Counted from the stretch's first letter, positions 25,001 to 33,639 are shown. The stretch: 64,000 nt of DNA from Branchiostoma belcheri (GCF_001625305.1 NW_017802824.1:3159062-3223061); one strand, 5' to 3'. Notes: a model not told the origin generated them from the letters alone. Translations and numbers: made by a program.

Positions 25001-26173
25001 CACGTCAGCTGGTATTGTGAATTGCAGTAGTACACACCGACCTTTACGACAAGCTGGCACATGCTGGCCTTTTTCAGCATTTATGAGTCAGCACTGTACA
25101 TGTTCTGAGTTCTGGAATTCCATGGAGCTTCGGCAGCCTGGATGCCGTCGTCCGTAGTTACCACCGGCTCCACACTATCGCTAGTACCCATTCCACTTTA
25201 TACATTCATGGCTGATCAAAAATTTGTTGGACTTCCTACATGTGTTTTCTGATGCATGTTGGTTTCACCAAACTATGTAACACAGGTACTTGATGGTGGA
25301 ATGGGAAGTCAGGAAAAAGGACCAGCCCAAAAGAGAGTTTGACAACAACAACATGAAGGGAGCTACACCTAAGGTTCCACAGCAGACCAACTACAGTGAC
25401 TGTGGAGTCTTCCTGTTGCAGTATGCTGAGACCTTCTTCAATGTAAGTCTGCTGTCTTCTCTCGTTGAAAAGTTTAAATGTATTAAATTAAATGTAAAAA
25501 TCTGTTGTATACATATAGTATGGACATTCTATAAGGACAACCTGTTCAAGTATTTTGAATCTTCTGGTATACATGTAGATGTAAAAAGTCTCTTTTGTTG
25601 AATGCTTGATTATCATTGTGCCACAATGTGTTTTAAAGACAGTAAAACTGAATTTATAAGTTAATTTTCTGGTCATTTTGAAATGTAAGTTGAAGCAACC
25701 CTATCCCATAGCATACTGATATCCATTAGGCAATATGCGATGTCACTGACAGAAAATGGTTATTGTTGTAGCTATATTTATTGGTAGTACCATAAATAAA
25801 CTTTAAGAATGACTTCAATGATTCAAGAATGAAATAATGACGAAAATGTTTGAAGAATGTTGCCAGTAAATTTCAGTATCTAACAGATTTTTTCATCTAA
25901 GATATTTTTCTCTTTTGCTGCTCTGATATTGCATAATAATTGGGAGCCTTTGAGCATGCCACATGTCTGTTAGGTGTAACTATCAAATTTTGATAATAGC
26001 TTTTTTTTTTTACATCAAACTAGAACCCTATCCAGGACTATTCATTCCCGTTGAATGGAATGGAACACTGGTTCTCTAGGCAGAGGATGAAGAGGAAAAG
26101 ACAGGAACTGCAAAACCTCATCCAGAAACTAACGGAAGAGCAGGAGAAGGCAAAAGCAGAAGAAAAGACGTAG
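10041..26173 (+). CDS. SENP6: SUMO-specific protease of the SENP6/SENP7 branch (Ulp1/C48 family)
   Basis: Cysteine protease expected to trim poly-SUMO chains in the nucleus. Exons joined by GT-AG and phase: 10041-10074, 10955-11054, 11489-11594, 12002-12581, 12944-13097, 13755-14000, 14420-14481, 14925-14989, 15290-15647, 16023-16168, 16741-16945, 17558-17728, 18273-18457, 19150-19454, (gap)19878-19971, 20412-20540, 21684-21776, 22113-22474, 23171-23670, 24159-24289, 24684-24755, 25286-25442, 26024-26173; about 1,468 codons plus a few lost in the gap. The ATG at 10041 follows an in-frame TAG at 9984 and opens a peptide with LLEAL, as in vertebrate SENP6. The catalytic triad is His (22117-22119, [15 protein letters not shown]), Asp (24703-24705, [11 protein letters not shown]) and Cys (25401-25403, [12 protein letters not shown]), with oxyanion Gln at 25383-25385. 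The catalytic domain is split by a roughly 310-residue low-complexity insert, diagnostic of SENP6/7 rather than SENP1/2/3/5. This may be a single pro-orthologue of both vertebrate genes; the symbol is a nearest-name choice. Confidence 0.93.
10632..10856 (+). mobile_element. MITE family B copy in SENP6/7 intron 1
   Basis: Degenerate left end, then TTTGGTCAATGTGCATCAG, TTTGGAAACTACACACAG, TAACCTTATATGCGCC and right end GCAGTACGTTCTACTGATG. It aligns along its length with 30387-30637. Confidence 0.6.
11489..11594 (+). other. SENP6/7 exon 3: N-terminal SUMO-interacting motif
   Basis: Encodes [18 protein letters not shown] around residues 50-67. The hydrophobic core VVLV (54-57), preceded by Asp-Asp and followed by acidic and Ser/Thr residues, fits the SUMO-interacting motif consensus. 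Such motifs let SENP6/7 grip SUMO chains. The assignment is by motif only. Confidence 0.65.
11703..11769. mobile_element. 67-bp PIF/Harbinger-like mini-MITE
   Basis: Perfect 11-bp inverted ends GGCCACACCAA and TTGGTGTGGCC flanked by TTA on both sides (11700-11702 and 11770-11772). A 3-bp TWA duplication and GGCC-type ends are the hallmark of PIF/Harbinger elements. It shares ends with the 0.4-kb copies at 41320 and 42005. It lies in SENP6/7 intron 3. Confidence 0.75.
13100..13450 (+). repeat. MITE family D copy
   Basis: In SENP6/7 intron 5. Contains GCATACTGATATCTGTTAGG, TCTAGCTATTTACTGGGTGG and CAATATCAGACAGATTTGCC in the order seen in the copies at 22500, 25615 and 60180. The outer ends are poorly preserved. 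Confidence 0.5.
13508..13600 (+). repeat. Terminus of a CAGGG-type DNA transposon
   Basis: TCAGGGTTGGACAAGTT followed by CCACTTGCCCGAACAAG and CACTTGCCCTGGGCAATTG resembles the end of a hAT-like MITE. The partner end is not clear. Confidence 0.35.
14045..14290 (+). mobile_element. tRNA-derived SINE
   Basis: An A-box-like TGGTGTAGTGGTAGAGC is followed about 35 bp later by a B box GGTTCAATCCC, then the shared SINE body CTTGGGAAAGGCACTTAACA. It is in SENP6/7 intron 6, sense orientation. The tRNA-like head lacks a full cloverleaf, so it is not a tRNA gene. Confidence 0.65.
15290..15647 (+). other. SENP6/7 exon 9: C4 zinc-ribbon-like element plus basic linker
   Basis: The exon begins [17 protein letters not shown] and holds Cys at about residues 460, 463, 473 and 476 (C-x2-C-x9-C-x2-C), spacing suited to binding one zinc ion as in zinc ribbons and RanBP2-type fingers. 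It is followed by a Pro/Arg-rich linker. I do not recall this element from human SENP6 or SENP7, so it could be lineage-specific or lost in vertebrates. Frame continuity with flanking exons makes coding status firm; zinc binding is inferred. Confidence 0.75.
16023..16168 (+). other. SENP6/7 exon 10: second SUMO-interacting motif
   Basis: Encodes [17 protein letters not shown] from about residue 569. VVLI (573-576) followed by Ser and an acidic run is a textbook SUMO-interacting motif. The rest of the exon is Pro/Ser-rich and probably disordered. Confidence 0.75.
16500..16712 (-). repeat. LINE-type 3' end fragment
   Basis: TTGAGATCTTTATTTGCAATC near one end and CAGCCCAACGGGGCCCCAG near the other resemble LINE 3' UTRs read from the minus strand (AATAAAGATCTC); a partial match to the second block lies at 40134-40165. 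There is no coding part. It lies in SENP6/7 intron 10. Confidence 0.35.
16741..18457 (+). other. SENP6/7 exons 11-13: conserved central domain
   Basis: Three exons (16741-16945, 17558-17728, 18273-18457) encode a folded-looking stretch that aligns by eye with the region N-terminal to the protease in vertebrate SENP6 and SENP7: [13 protein letters not shown], then [16 protein letters not shown], then [19 protein letters not shown]. Alternating hydrophobic residues suggest beta strands, perhaps PH-like. The similarity to SENP7 in the last segment is notable. Function in the family is not settled to my knowledge. Confidence 0.7.
17152..17275 (+). repeat. (GAGT)n microsatellite
   Basis: About 30 near-perfect GAGT units with a few substitutions, in SENP6/7 intron 11. 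The matching Thr-His-Ser-Leu frame on the minus strand is an artefact of the repeat. Confidence 0.95.
19484..19765. mobile_element. MITE family F copy
   Basis: Ends TTTTAGCTAGCCTGATTTT and TGGCTAGAACACTGCGG are inverted relatives of each other and of the ends at 26945 and 27655. Internal words ACCCTCTGAAATAC, TTTTGAGGGTCAAATTTTGC and CATCAAAGATGATG recur in the second copy. It lies in SENP6/7 intron 14. Confidence 0.55.
19858..19877. other. Assembly gap (20 N) at the start of SENP6/7 exon 15
   Basis: Twenty Ns interrupt the acceptor side of exon 15. Exon 14 ends in GPVTK with phase 2 and sequence after the gap reads [15 protein letters not shown] in the matching frame. In relatives a short LIVYPPPP-type segment lies between these blocks, so the acceptor and about 6-8 codons fall in the gap. 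Poly-ACATGT just before the gap may have caused the break. Gap size is probably nominal. Confidence 0.9.
20590..20790 (+). repeat. Second copy of the ACATGTAC / CAGGTAGACATCAGAAA repeat
   Basis: Contains TATACCCAGTACATGGACC, ACAGGTAGACATCAGAAA and CTAACCTGCATATATGC, matching 6213-6440. It lies in SENP6/7 intron 16. Confidence 0.55.
20868..21640. mobile_element. GTGGTGAACCCAT-ended repeat with an internal 55-bp duplication
   Basis: Starts with a hairpin (GGGTTCACCAC..GTGGTGAACCC) and ends with TGTGGTGAACCCATCGC. Inside, a unit of about 55-60 bp beginning CTTGCTGATTGGCTGTTGGG is duplicated in tandem at about 21219-21346. The 0.75-kb repeat fills most of SENP6/7 intron 16. No transposase is seen. 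Confidence 0.5.
22500..23060 (+). repeat. MITE family D copy with a family C insertion
   Basis: AAAGGCACCCAAATGATTTC at the left is repeated at 22729 as AAAGGCACCCAAAGTGATTT, on either side of a family C segment (22567-22700). The D body continues to GAATTCCTCATCC. In SENP6/7 intron 18. Confidence 0.5.
22567..22700 (-). repeat. Repeat family C with CTGATGA..GAAA hairpin
   Basis: GTGAAGGTTAGACATCGAGG, GATACGCCAAAAAGCAGTTAC and a hairpin segment. On the minus strand the hairpin reads CTGATGA, then AAGGT and a loop, ACCT, then GAAA. Copies at 23740 and 46230. Confidence 0.55.
23740..24090 (-). repeat. Repeat family C copy
   Basis: GATGAAGGTTAGACATCCAGG, GATACGCCAAAAAGCAGTTAC and TCAGACGTTTCAGCTAGTATCC match 22567-22700, here with about 200 bp more body (AAAGGAACAAAAGGCAGAG). 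It lies in SENP6/7 intron 19. Confidence 0.55.
24346..24630 (+). repeat. Dispersed repeat family E
   Basis: TACCTCTGGGGAAGGAGATATT, AACTCATG, GATTAGTT and AATTTGACACTCCTGC occur in the same order at 47536-47800. It lies in SENP6/7 intron 20. Confidence 0.55.
24777..24870. repeat. MITE family B fragment
   Basis: GTTGGCAGAACGTACTGCACC and ATAATGTATTGTGCATAGCAC, both characteristic of family B ends, next to a Harbinger-like start at 24887. It lies in SENP6/7 intron 21. Confidence 0.55.
24887..25190 (+). mobile_element. PIF/Harbinger-like MITE, right end lost
   Basis: TAAGGCCACACC start, CATGGATGACATCCTCT, CACATGCTGG and GGAGCTTCGGCAGCCTGG run parallel to the complete copy at 42005-42413. The right terminal repeat is missing. 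It lies in SENP6/7 intron 21. Confidence 0.6.
25615..25960 (+). repeat. MITE family D copy
   Basis: CAACCCTATCCCATAGCATAC, GATATCCATTAGGCAATATG and the ending GAGCCTTTGAG fit family D. It lies in SENP6/7 intron 22. Confidence 0.5.
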
Positions 26174-26239
26174 AGACAGTGAAGAAGTACATGTAGTTAC
26201 AAAGGAAAGGAGCCAAAACCAATGAGATTTTTGCATCAA

Positions 26240-26612
26240 TCCTCTGTCACGCATTCAGTACTAACCACCAACTAACCAAGGCTGGCAGTAGGTTGGGAGC
26301 AGTCTGATCAAATTCAATACAAATTTGAGTTAAATTTGAGTCAAATGTGACTGCCAACCACACCCCAACCACTACTGACCTATCCCCAACCACCACCCAA
26401 CCAGTCCCCAACGATAACCCAACCTTCCGTCCACGCCTGAATGCTTTGAATATTTTGATATCTCGCAGCCGAACAGTAGCCAAGCTAGTCGAACACCAGC
26501 CAACCACAGCCAACCTTGCTCCCAACCTACTCCTAACCATGGTTGGGGACAGTTTGACAGTTTTCAGTAGGCCATATTCAGCTATGTGTGACAGGGGCAT
26601 CAGCAAGTATCT
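26240..26612. mobile_element. MITE family H (ends in TGTGTGACAGGGGC)
   Basis: CCAACCAAGGCTGGCAGTAGG and many CCAACCAC-type words, then GCCATATTCAGCTATGTGTG and ACAGGGGC. Related copies or pieces lie at 42970, 46350, 51885, 57440, 57985 and 58385. It falls in the presumed SENP6/7 3' UTR. Confidence 0.55.
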
Positions 26613-26913
26613 CCCAATCTGCATCAAGAGAAAGGAGCTGGGAAGTTATCTGACTCCTCCATTAGTTTATCCACTACTTTAGGTGATGTAATTTCCAGCT
26701 GAAAACTTTCTGTACCTCACTCTTATGTTATGTCACAGGATATGTGACTACGCTGAAGGTAAATTTGGATAAACTTTCAGCAATATTTGATGAGAAAATA
26801 TTTACCAGGGAACTTGTTTTCTGCAAAGTTATGTCTTGCCCCTGGTGTTATGTATGTATTGTTTAGTAGGCTCAATGGAAGAGCCTTGTTGCCTTAGAGA
26901 TGTTTCATGTGCA

Positions 26914-26919
26914 AATAAA
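26914..26919 (+). terminator. Poly(A) signal candidate for SENP6/7
   Basis: First AATAAA after the stop at 26171, giving a 3' UTR of about 750 bp. That UTR would include the repeat at 26240-26612. No downstream element was tested. Confidence 0.5.
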
Positions 26920-26944
26920 GTAACCATGACTAATACTCTGTTTT

Positions 26945-27655
26945 AGTGTTCTAGCCAGCATCCGTCATTTGACAGAATTTTGCTACTGACATTTGAAAAC
27001 TTTGCCAAATTCATCATCTTTGATGAACAAAAATTGGTGTGTGATGATATGGAAAGAGATGTCATTAAACTACATGTAAGCTTAGTTTCCGAGCAAAATT
27101 TGCCGCAAAATTTTTCTCTCAAAATGCAGGAAATAGTGCTTCAGAGGGTGAAGATGTCAACATTTTCCTGGGCATGGAAAAGCATGCCCCGACCTTCCTA
27201 GGATTGTTAACGTTGTGCGTCTAGTACAACGCATTGTGTATTTTCTATCATGAAAGTTCCTCTGTGTTGGTAGTTACATGTATAAAGTTAAAACTTTTGT
27301 CCCAACACAAAAAATTCTCTCACCTAGAGCTTTCGACCAGTCACTCTGGTCTTCCTCAGTAGACTGACCCAGTGAAGCTTGTCACGTGGCTTCTTTGAAG
27401 TGTGACGTCAACACTGGGTCAAAGGTATCTGGTAGACGATGTCGACCCCCGTCGAAGAAGCCACGTGACAAGCTTCACTGGGTCAGTCTATTGAGGAAGA
27501 CGAGAGTGACTGGTCAAAAGCTCTAGGTGAGAGAACTTTTTGTGTTGGAACAAAAGTTTTAACTTTAAGCATTGTGTATTTGTTGCTCGACATGATACGC
27601 TACGTCAAACAAAATTGAGATTACAGAAAAAAAAAATCAGGCTGGCTAGAACACT
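26945..27655. mobile_element. MITE family F copy split by a nested family A palindrome
   Basis: Outer ends AGTGTTCTAGCCAGC (26945-26959) and GCTGGCTAGAACACT (27641-27655) are perfect 15-bp inverted repeats. The internal body resembles 19484-19765. A family A element occupies about 27243-27568, so A entered after F. Confidence 0.7.
27243..27568. mobile_element. Palindromic MITE family A
   Basis: Arms 27283-27397 and 27453-27568 are near-perfect inverted repeats of about 115 bp around a 55-bp centre, with a unique left lead ATCATGAAAGTTCCTCTG. Each arm has a smaller hairpin (GACCAGTCACTCTGGTC). Confidence 0.75.
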
Positions 27656-28234
27656 GCTCTATGACGTTCAACACTAAAACTTCTAATTTAAAATATCTTT
27701 CAATGCAAACCTTACCAAAAGTTTAGCCTGTTAGTTCTATTGTTCAAGTGATCACTTTGCCCTTACATAGGATCCTAGAGGGTAAGGACACCGGATATTT
27801 CGATTTTCTTTACCAGTACTGTTTCTCACTTGCTTACGTTTGATGTGTATTAGACATGTTCCTCAGAGCTTTTGACTGGAGTACTGCTTCTCACTGCTAT
27901 ATATATGTGGCACTTTTGTGACAAGACAGGGTTCTCACCAGGATTTTTTCACAGCATAAGGGCCAGGTAAAGAAGGGCAACATTCACGGCGCAAGTTGTG
28001 CATTGAGTCCCCAAAACATGACCACAGCAGGGGAGGTTGGTACATTTGTACTTTTCCTGAAAAATTTTGAAACTCATCACCCCCTGAGACACTATTTCTT
28101 GCATATTGAGGGACAGATTTTGTAAAGTTAATGTTTTTCCTTTGTTATGGCTTCATTCTACAGTTATATTTTCATTTCAATTCATGAGGTTTCCCCCCAA
28201 CAAACACCCCTACATTGTATGCTCGTTGAAAGAC

Positions 28235-28320
28235 AGCATAGGGGTCCAAATCACAGCATAGGGGGTCCAAATCACAGCATAGGGGGTCCAAATTACAGCA
28301 TAGGGGGTCCCAATCATATG
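28235..28320 (+). repeat. 20-21-bp tandem repeat, about four copies
   Basis: Four near-identical units of CATAGGGGGTCCAAATCACAG with small length and base differences. Confidence 0.8.
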
Positions 28321-28682
28321 CTGAAATAGACTAGTGAGAGGTATGTAGGAGTACAATCCCAAAAGTAGCTGATTTTGTATGTCTGATAGATATAAAAATG
28401 TAGGCAAGTGAGACACAGTACTGGTTTTGTGTAAAAAAAAGAAAAGCCCAGTATCCTATGTTCTACCAAACTGATGGAATTATTTTCGAGATGACAGCAG
28501 AAGTGTATCCAAACCTTGTGCCTTGTCCAAAGCTGCTTACACGTTCTTGACTTCACACAATACTTGTACAGTGTATTTATCTCTGCAATGTTCCAGAACT
28601 GAGGTTATTATGAATACAAATAAAGGAACCACAGACGGACTCTATACAGATATTAGTGATTTTTTTTACCCAACAATCTGAT

Positions 28683-28945
28683 ACTATCATGAAAGTTTAT
28701 CTGTGTTGGTAGTTACATGTTTAAAGTTAAAACTTTTGGTCCAACACAAAAAATTCTCTCACCTAGAGCTTTCGACCAGTCACTCTGGTCTTCCTCAGTA
28801 GACTGACCCAGTAAGCTTGTCATGTGGCTTCTTTGAAGTGTGATGTCAACACTGGGTCAGTCTACTGAGGAAGACCAGAGTGACTGGCCGAAAGTTCTAG
28901 GTGAGAGAATTATTTTGTGTTGGACCAAAAGTTTTAACTTTAAAC
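28683..28945. mobile_element. Palindromic MITE family A, well preserved
   Basis: Arms 28721-28812 and 28851-28943 are almost perfect inverted repeats, with the same one-sided lead (ATCATGAAAGTTTATCTG) as the other copies. The core region between the arms is only about 38 bp. Confidence 0.75.
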
Positions 28946-28978
28946 AACACTTATTCTTGCATGTTTTAGAGATTTCAG

Positions 28979-28981
28979 TGT

Positions 28982-29023
<42 letters not shown>
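28979..29023 (+). repeat. (GT)n microsatellite
   Basis: Near-perfect GT dinucleotide run with one TTT interruption. Confidence 0.95.
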
Positions 29024-29024
<1 letters not shown>

Positions 29025-29082
29025 GGTCAACATCCAGCAATGATGTTCGAAAAATGTCTCTTCCATAATGGCGTTCATATTA

Positions 29083-29330
29083 ATAATAATAATAATAGTT
29101 TATGTAACCCCTGGAACATAGTGTTTATCTCCTAGACTAGTAGTTCTTTGCGTAGTATTCAAGATGGGCATGAAAGGAGAATGAAGTATCATGATAAATT
29201 CCCAATCTCTTAGTACACTAGCGCTAGATTTATTCGTGTCTGTTACTAAATGTCTGTATCTTATTAATATGTCATGTTTGCCTCCTTTATATATTACTCT
29301 CAACTGACCTTCATACCTGTACATGTAACA
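29083..29330 (-). repeat. Possible LINE 3' end with (ATT)n tail
   Basis: On the minus strand a 74-codon frame ends at 29100 and is followed after a few bases by ATT repeats, the arrangement of a retroposed 3' end. The short peptide is not recognisable. Confidence 0.25.
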
Positions 29331-29339
29331 TTTAAAGGT

Positions 29340-30250
29340 CGCCGTGCCAAATATCAGTACGTGTCGACAGCTTTACCGTTACGGTAGTTCTAATTTTTTT
29401 CGCAAGATGGCGCCTCTATTCATAGATCCTTTATAGTGCACTTGACACGTACATATAGCTTAGCGGTAGCCTCTACCAGGCTACAGAAGTCGTTGAAAAT
29501 AGTGGAAATCGGCCAAATAGATAACATTCCAGGGGAACTTAGCCCGCTACAGGAGTACAGTTGGTCGCTACTGAACTGTACTGCTTTAGCGGACCAACTC
29601 ACCTCAGTAAATAGAATTTCTAGAGTGCAATTCAAATAGGAATATACAAAGAATTTTCATCCAGACAACATTCCTTCGCGTGAAGAAGGAAATAGTAGTA
29701 CGGATAGCGTCTGTAAAATCTCGGTGTTTTCAAGATACTGGCGAGAAAAATACTAATGATTTTATTCAGCAGACTTAATTCTTGCGAGAACATTTTTGGG
29801 CCACCCCTCTCACAATTTCGCAGTGGAATATCCCACCTTGAATACCAAAAGAAGGTGTTAAGCATAGCTGCTAATATAGAATACGTCATTCATATACATA
29901 TCACATATCACCCGTGATCTAGCGGTAGGGAACCGCATAACAAATCTGCTATGTTAATCGGGGCGACAGAAATTTACCGTCCAATTTCTCGTCTCATTGC
30001 GATTTGGCCAGCCCGTATTAATGCCTGACCGGGGCGCTTTATATCGCACCTGCCGGCGGTTGATTAGAACCGGGGAGGGTAAAATACGATACCGGGCCCT
30101 GGAAGAGGTGGAGCCGGTAAGGAAATAAACTGGCAGCGTCAAAACGGAGGATTCAAGTTGGAAACACGAGAGGCCAGACCAGACTGCGTGGGCAGGTTGT
30201 CACGTATACAAATTACCAATACCTGTATGGGCTGTACGTGGTCCGATTTA
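29340..30250. other. No gene recognised; moderately GC-rich unique-looking stretch
   Basis: Contains a YY1-like CAAGATGGCGCC near 29404 and a GC-rich block at 29940-30160. No convincing exon or repeat match within the window. It could hold regulatory sequence. Confidence 0.3.
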
Positions 30251-30252
30251 CA

Positions 30253-30360
30253 TGTAAGGCCACAACATGTAAATTGTATAGATGACATCGACCGCACACT
30301 CCAAATCTAATGCGACAGGGCGAAAAAAAACAAAGCGGGCCAAAAAAAAGAGATCCCTAC
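30253..30360 (+). repeat. PIF/Harbinger-like MITE left-end fragment
   Basis: TAAGGCCACAACATGTAAATT, then ATGACATCGACC and GGGCGAAAAAAAACAAAG correspond to the first 110 bp of 42005-42413. A family B element follows. Confidence 0.5.
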
Positions 30361-30386
30361 GGTAATTGTAATTGTACTGGTGGCAG

Positions 30387-30637
30387 GCACGACGGCAGAA
30401 CGTACTGCCCGGAACCCTGATTTTTTTTTACGGTTTTGTTGTTTTTTGGTCAACGTTGCATCAAAATGTTGCCTGTTGCAGACGATGTCTTTTCCAACAT
30501 AACATTTGGAAACTACAGAGACGGGATGTTAACCTTATATACGCGAATACAACCTTATATGAGAAGTTCTACGGAAGTACTACTATGCACAATACATTAT
30601 AGGTTTGGAGCAAGTGCAGTACGTTCTGCCGACGTGC
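30387..30637. mobile_element. MITE family B, complete copy
   Basis: Ends GCACGACGGCAGAACG and CGTTCTGCCGACGTGC form an inverted repeat that extends inward through TACTGC/GCAGTA. The interior contains TTTGGAAACTACAGAGACG and an ATATACGCGAATAC segment shared with other copies. No clear target duplication. Confidence 0.75.
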
Positions 30638-31029
30638 TGGGATATATTATGTCGTCAGTATCTTCGGAAGCAGAGACTCCTACAAGCAGCAAGTCAAGTC
30701 TGACTGCGAACAAAATTTTCGAGCGTTCACTAACCGTTAACGCCATTTTCTTTATGATCACGCTACAAGACGGATGTTTGTCTCCCCAAATGGGACCCAT
30801 TTGAGCTACGCGCGAAGTGTCTGTGATAGAAAATTACCGGCGCAGCTAGTAGCCTGGGTACCAGCCCGTACCGCGAGTAAGTCATAATCCCTTCGGCCAG
30901 AGGAGTCATACGCCCCGCGAACCCCGAGTTGGCACCCTGGCTCTAATTATTAATTCGCTACCGGCGTGAAAGATAAAGGGTTTGGGCGGATACTCTTGTA
31001 GCGGACATTTTTAAAAAATGCTATTGCTT

Positions 31030-31335
31030 TCCACTTGTTGAACTGATTTCAATACGTTAAATCCTATAGATGAATTCGATTTCATTCTCAGGGGAGATAA
31101 CCAATACAGTGTTCAAATAGGAAAATGCATTAAACATTAATACATTATACATGTTGAACACTTAGAGACTACATGTTAGAGAATAGTGAAACCCTTAGTG
31201 TAACCACTGACTTGAGAATGTATTCTGTACGTAGGATTACGTTACCCATACATGTATATATATATTATATTAACTTTTTTAGACCATACATAAAGTCCCT
31301 GTACTTTTTGTTGTGTTAATAAAGAATCTATGAAA
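31030..31335 (+). repeat. Dispersed repeat with LINE-like 3' end
   Basis: GTATTCTGTACGTAGGAT, ACCCATACATGTATAT and TGTACTTTTTGTTGTGTTAA then TAAAG recur at 54450-54690, where the order is the same. The AATAAAG end suggests a retroelement tail. Confidence 0.5.
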
Positions 31336-31348
31336 CGCCAGCGTCTGG

Positions 31349-31565
31349 TAGCCTCCATAGCATTCCAAAAACTGGGGGTTTGGGGGGGGGTCTTCAGGGT
31401 CTTTGGGAGCTTTTATGTGATATTTTCTGATTGCATATAGACAACATAGTCGGCCTGGTTGAATTACCCCCGTTTTTTTTTAGAACTGGGCTAATCAGAA
31501 AACAGCCGAAGACCACCAAACGCCCATGCCAGTTCTATAAGCCTGCTACGGAGGCAAAGCGTCTG
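31349..31565. mobile_element. MITE family J with long imperfect inverted arms
   Basis: The left arm starts GCCTCCATAGCATTCC and runs through GGTCTTCAGGG and TTTTCTGATTGC. The reverse complement of the right arm gives GCCTCCGTAGCAGGC, GGTCTTCGGC and TTTTCTGATTAG in the same order. Confidence 0.6.
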
Positions 31566-32220
31566 GCACCCAGGCTACACAGCTGGCCGCCTCTCCCCCG
31601 TTGTCATCGTGTGATCCTCCCGCTGCCGTTAGCGGGCCGGCCGCGCCTGTGCGCCCGCGATAAGCGGCGTTACGGCTGCGGTGTCACGCCGGGCGCCCTG
31701 AACAACAGCTGGATAAATGGCAGAGCGCCGCGCACAATGGTTCAACGGCTCTACCAACGACGCAGAACATCCCAGGAAAAACAGATGAAAGACTAGAGGT
31801 CGCTTAAGATTAATTTTCCTCGCGAACGAGACAGAAAGGACAATCGAAGAAAGAAGAAACCATCAAAAGTGTGTTGCCTCCCATTTTCTTTGCTTTCCTC
31901 CCATTCCGCATTCAGTTTATACTTTTGACTTTTCTTTCTCCCACTTGCTGTTCTCTATTCCTTATCCATAACTTATCTCTGTCCTTCTCTTCTTTTCTTG
32001 CAATTTTTCATCCCTTCTCCTCTAATATTTCAAACGCCCAACATTGACATTTACTTGTACAATCTCTCACATCGCGCTTCAGTTCTGAGACTGGTGGCCA
32101 CAGGGGATATATCCAGCATATACTCTGCGGATCTCTCCTCAGTTGCTGTGTAGCTGTCTGCGGAGTTAGCCCAGCCTAAGCATGCTGTGATTAATTTACA
32201 TGTCTCAATCACGACGTAGT
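31566..32220. other. No gene recognised; CpG-rich block then pyrimidine-rich DNA
   Basis: 31580-31760 is strikingly GC/CpG-rich (CGGGCCGGCCGCGCC, CGGCGTTACGGCTGCGG) in AT-rich surroundings, but I find no splice-framed exon. 31860-32040 is rich in CTTTCTCCC-type words. Confidence 0.3.
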
Positions 32221-32314
32221 TTATTTATTATTTATCAGACATGTACACAAGTCATTTGTCTGGACTCACAGCACAGTTGCTAGTCCAACTACCTCTTTGA
32301 TAATCTATTAGGTA

Positions 32315-32480
32315 GGTGGCGTCGTCTAACGGTCGAGTGACCAAGTGGCCTGGTAAGCGGACACGAGATTGAGAGGTCGCGGGTTCGATTCCTGACATCC
32401 CATGGGAAAGGTGTTTTACACGACTTTCCTCACTCCACCCCGCAAGGTGTAAAATGGGTGCCTGACTTCGGATAAGAAGG
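32315..32480 (+). mobile_element. tRNA-derived SINE
   Basis: A-box-like GGCGTCGTCTAACGGTCG and B box GGGTTCGATTCC, then GGGAAAGGTGTTTTACACG as in the other SINEs. Sense orientation on plus. Confidence 0.65.
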
Positions 32481-32529
32481 TAAAAGGTGGAGGAAAGAGA
32501 GGAATGAGCTCTTCCCAAAGACATGCCTT

Positions 32530-33620
32530 AGAGACAGCAGAGTCAGATATATTGTCCTGTGGCCTCACAAATGGATGCAGGGCTGTGGATTTAATTTTGT
32601 AGTCTTGACTACATTTACTACCATTACTAACTGTATCAAGTCTCCATTAACTTTAATATCAGTAGCAAGTCTTGGCATCATTTACCTTTACCGCAAAAAG
32701 TCTTTATTACCTAGAAAGCGGTACTCATTAACTTGAACTTGCGACTGCTACAGGGAGACAGCTCAGGAACAGCAACATGTTCACTCTGCCTAAAGCTAGG
32801 ACTCTACGCTTGAAAAAGTCTTTGTACATTGTGCAGTAAAACTTTACAATGACAGTGATAATGATTGATATTGAAAACTTTGTAAAAATCGAATACACAA
32901 TTCAGGGGTGCATCAGCATTCCCTGCTTTTGTCTGATTGAATGAATCAAAATTGAAAATTGAAATTTTAGTTAATAACGTAGCAAGTCTTTACTACCTAT
33001 ATTTACCTTTACTACCTTGGTGAACCGTGGCAAGTCTTGACTACCTTTACCTTTGCTACCGTTGAAATCTTAAGGGAAATAGACAACATTTTCTAATTAC
33101 GGAGATTACCTTTTTTAATATTCATCGGTGTCTTCATGAAATGTTATTACCTTACGGGTTCTTAATCCCACTTAAGCTTAACTCTAAGGTGACTCATTAA
33201 GGAGGTAAAGCTTTGGGACATGGTAGAAGCCGAGGTGACAGTTGTTGTTTAATTCACCATCTGACAATCTTCATTGACACAACAAAAGTGCATCAACTTG
33301 CACATGGTCTTTTACGTCTATACATACATACATTCATACATACAGCTTAATATTAAAAAGTAATACAGACAAATTCACAGTTCTAGTGGGCTTTAACAAA
33401 CCTCTGATCCTAAGGGTGAACTGAATTGATCCTAAAACATACATCTCTATTCTTAACTTTTCGCCATCACAGAGTAGCAAGGAGAAGTTGAATTTACTTT
33501 ATTGCTAGTGCTAGCTAGTTCGTGTGGATGTATACATGTACAGTATATACAAGCTATACCAATGCTGTGATCTGTACTTGAGCCAGTGGGTATTTATGTA
33601 TAATAAAAGTCTTCATTCAG
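32530..33620. other. No gene recognised; degenerate AGTCTTGACTACC words
   Basis: Irregular copies of AAGTCTTGACTACCTTTACC-type words recur at about 32600, 32650, 32980, 33030 and 33060, suggesting a decayed repeat. Otherwise AT-rich with nothing to call. Confidence 0.3.
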
Positions 33621-33639
33621 TCATCATTTCTTGTAGTAT

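Noticed and set aside
26247..26627. 126-codon minus-strand frame
   Set aside because: It falls in a MITE family H copy; other copies do not keep the frame.
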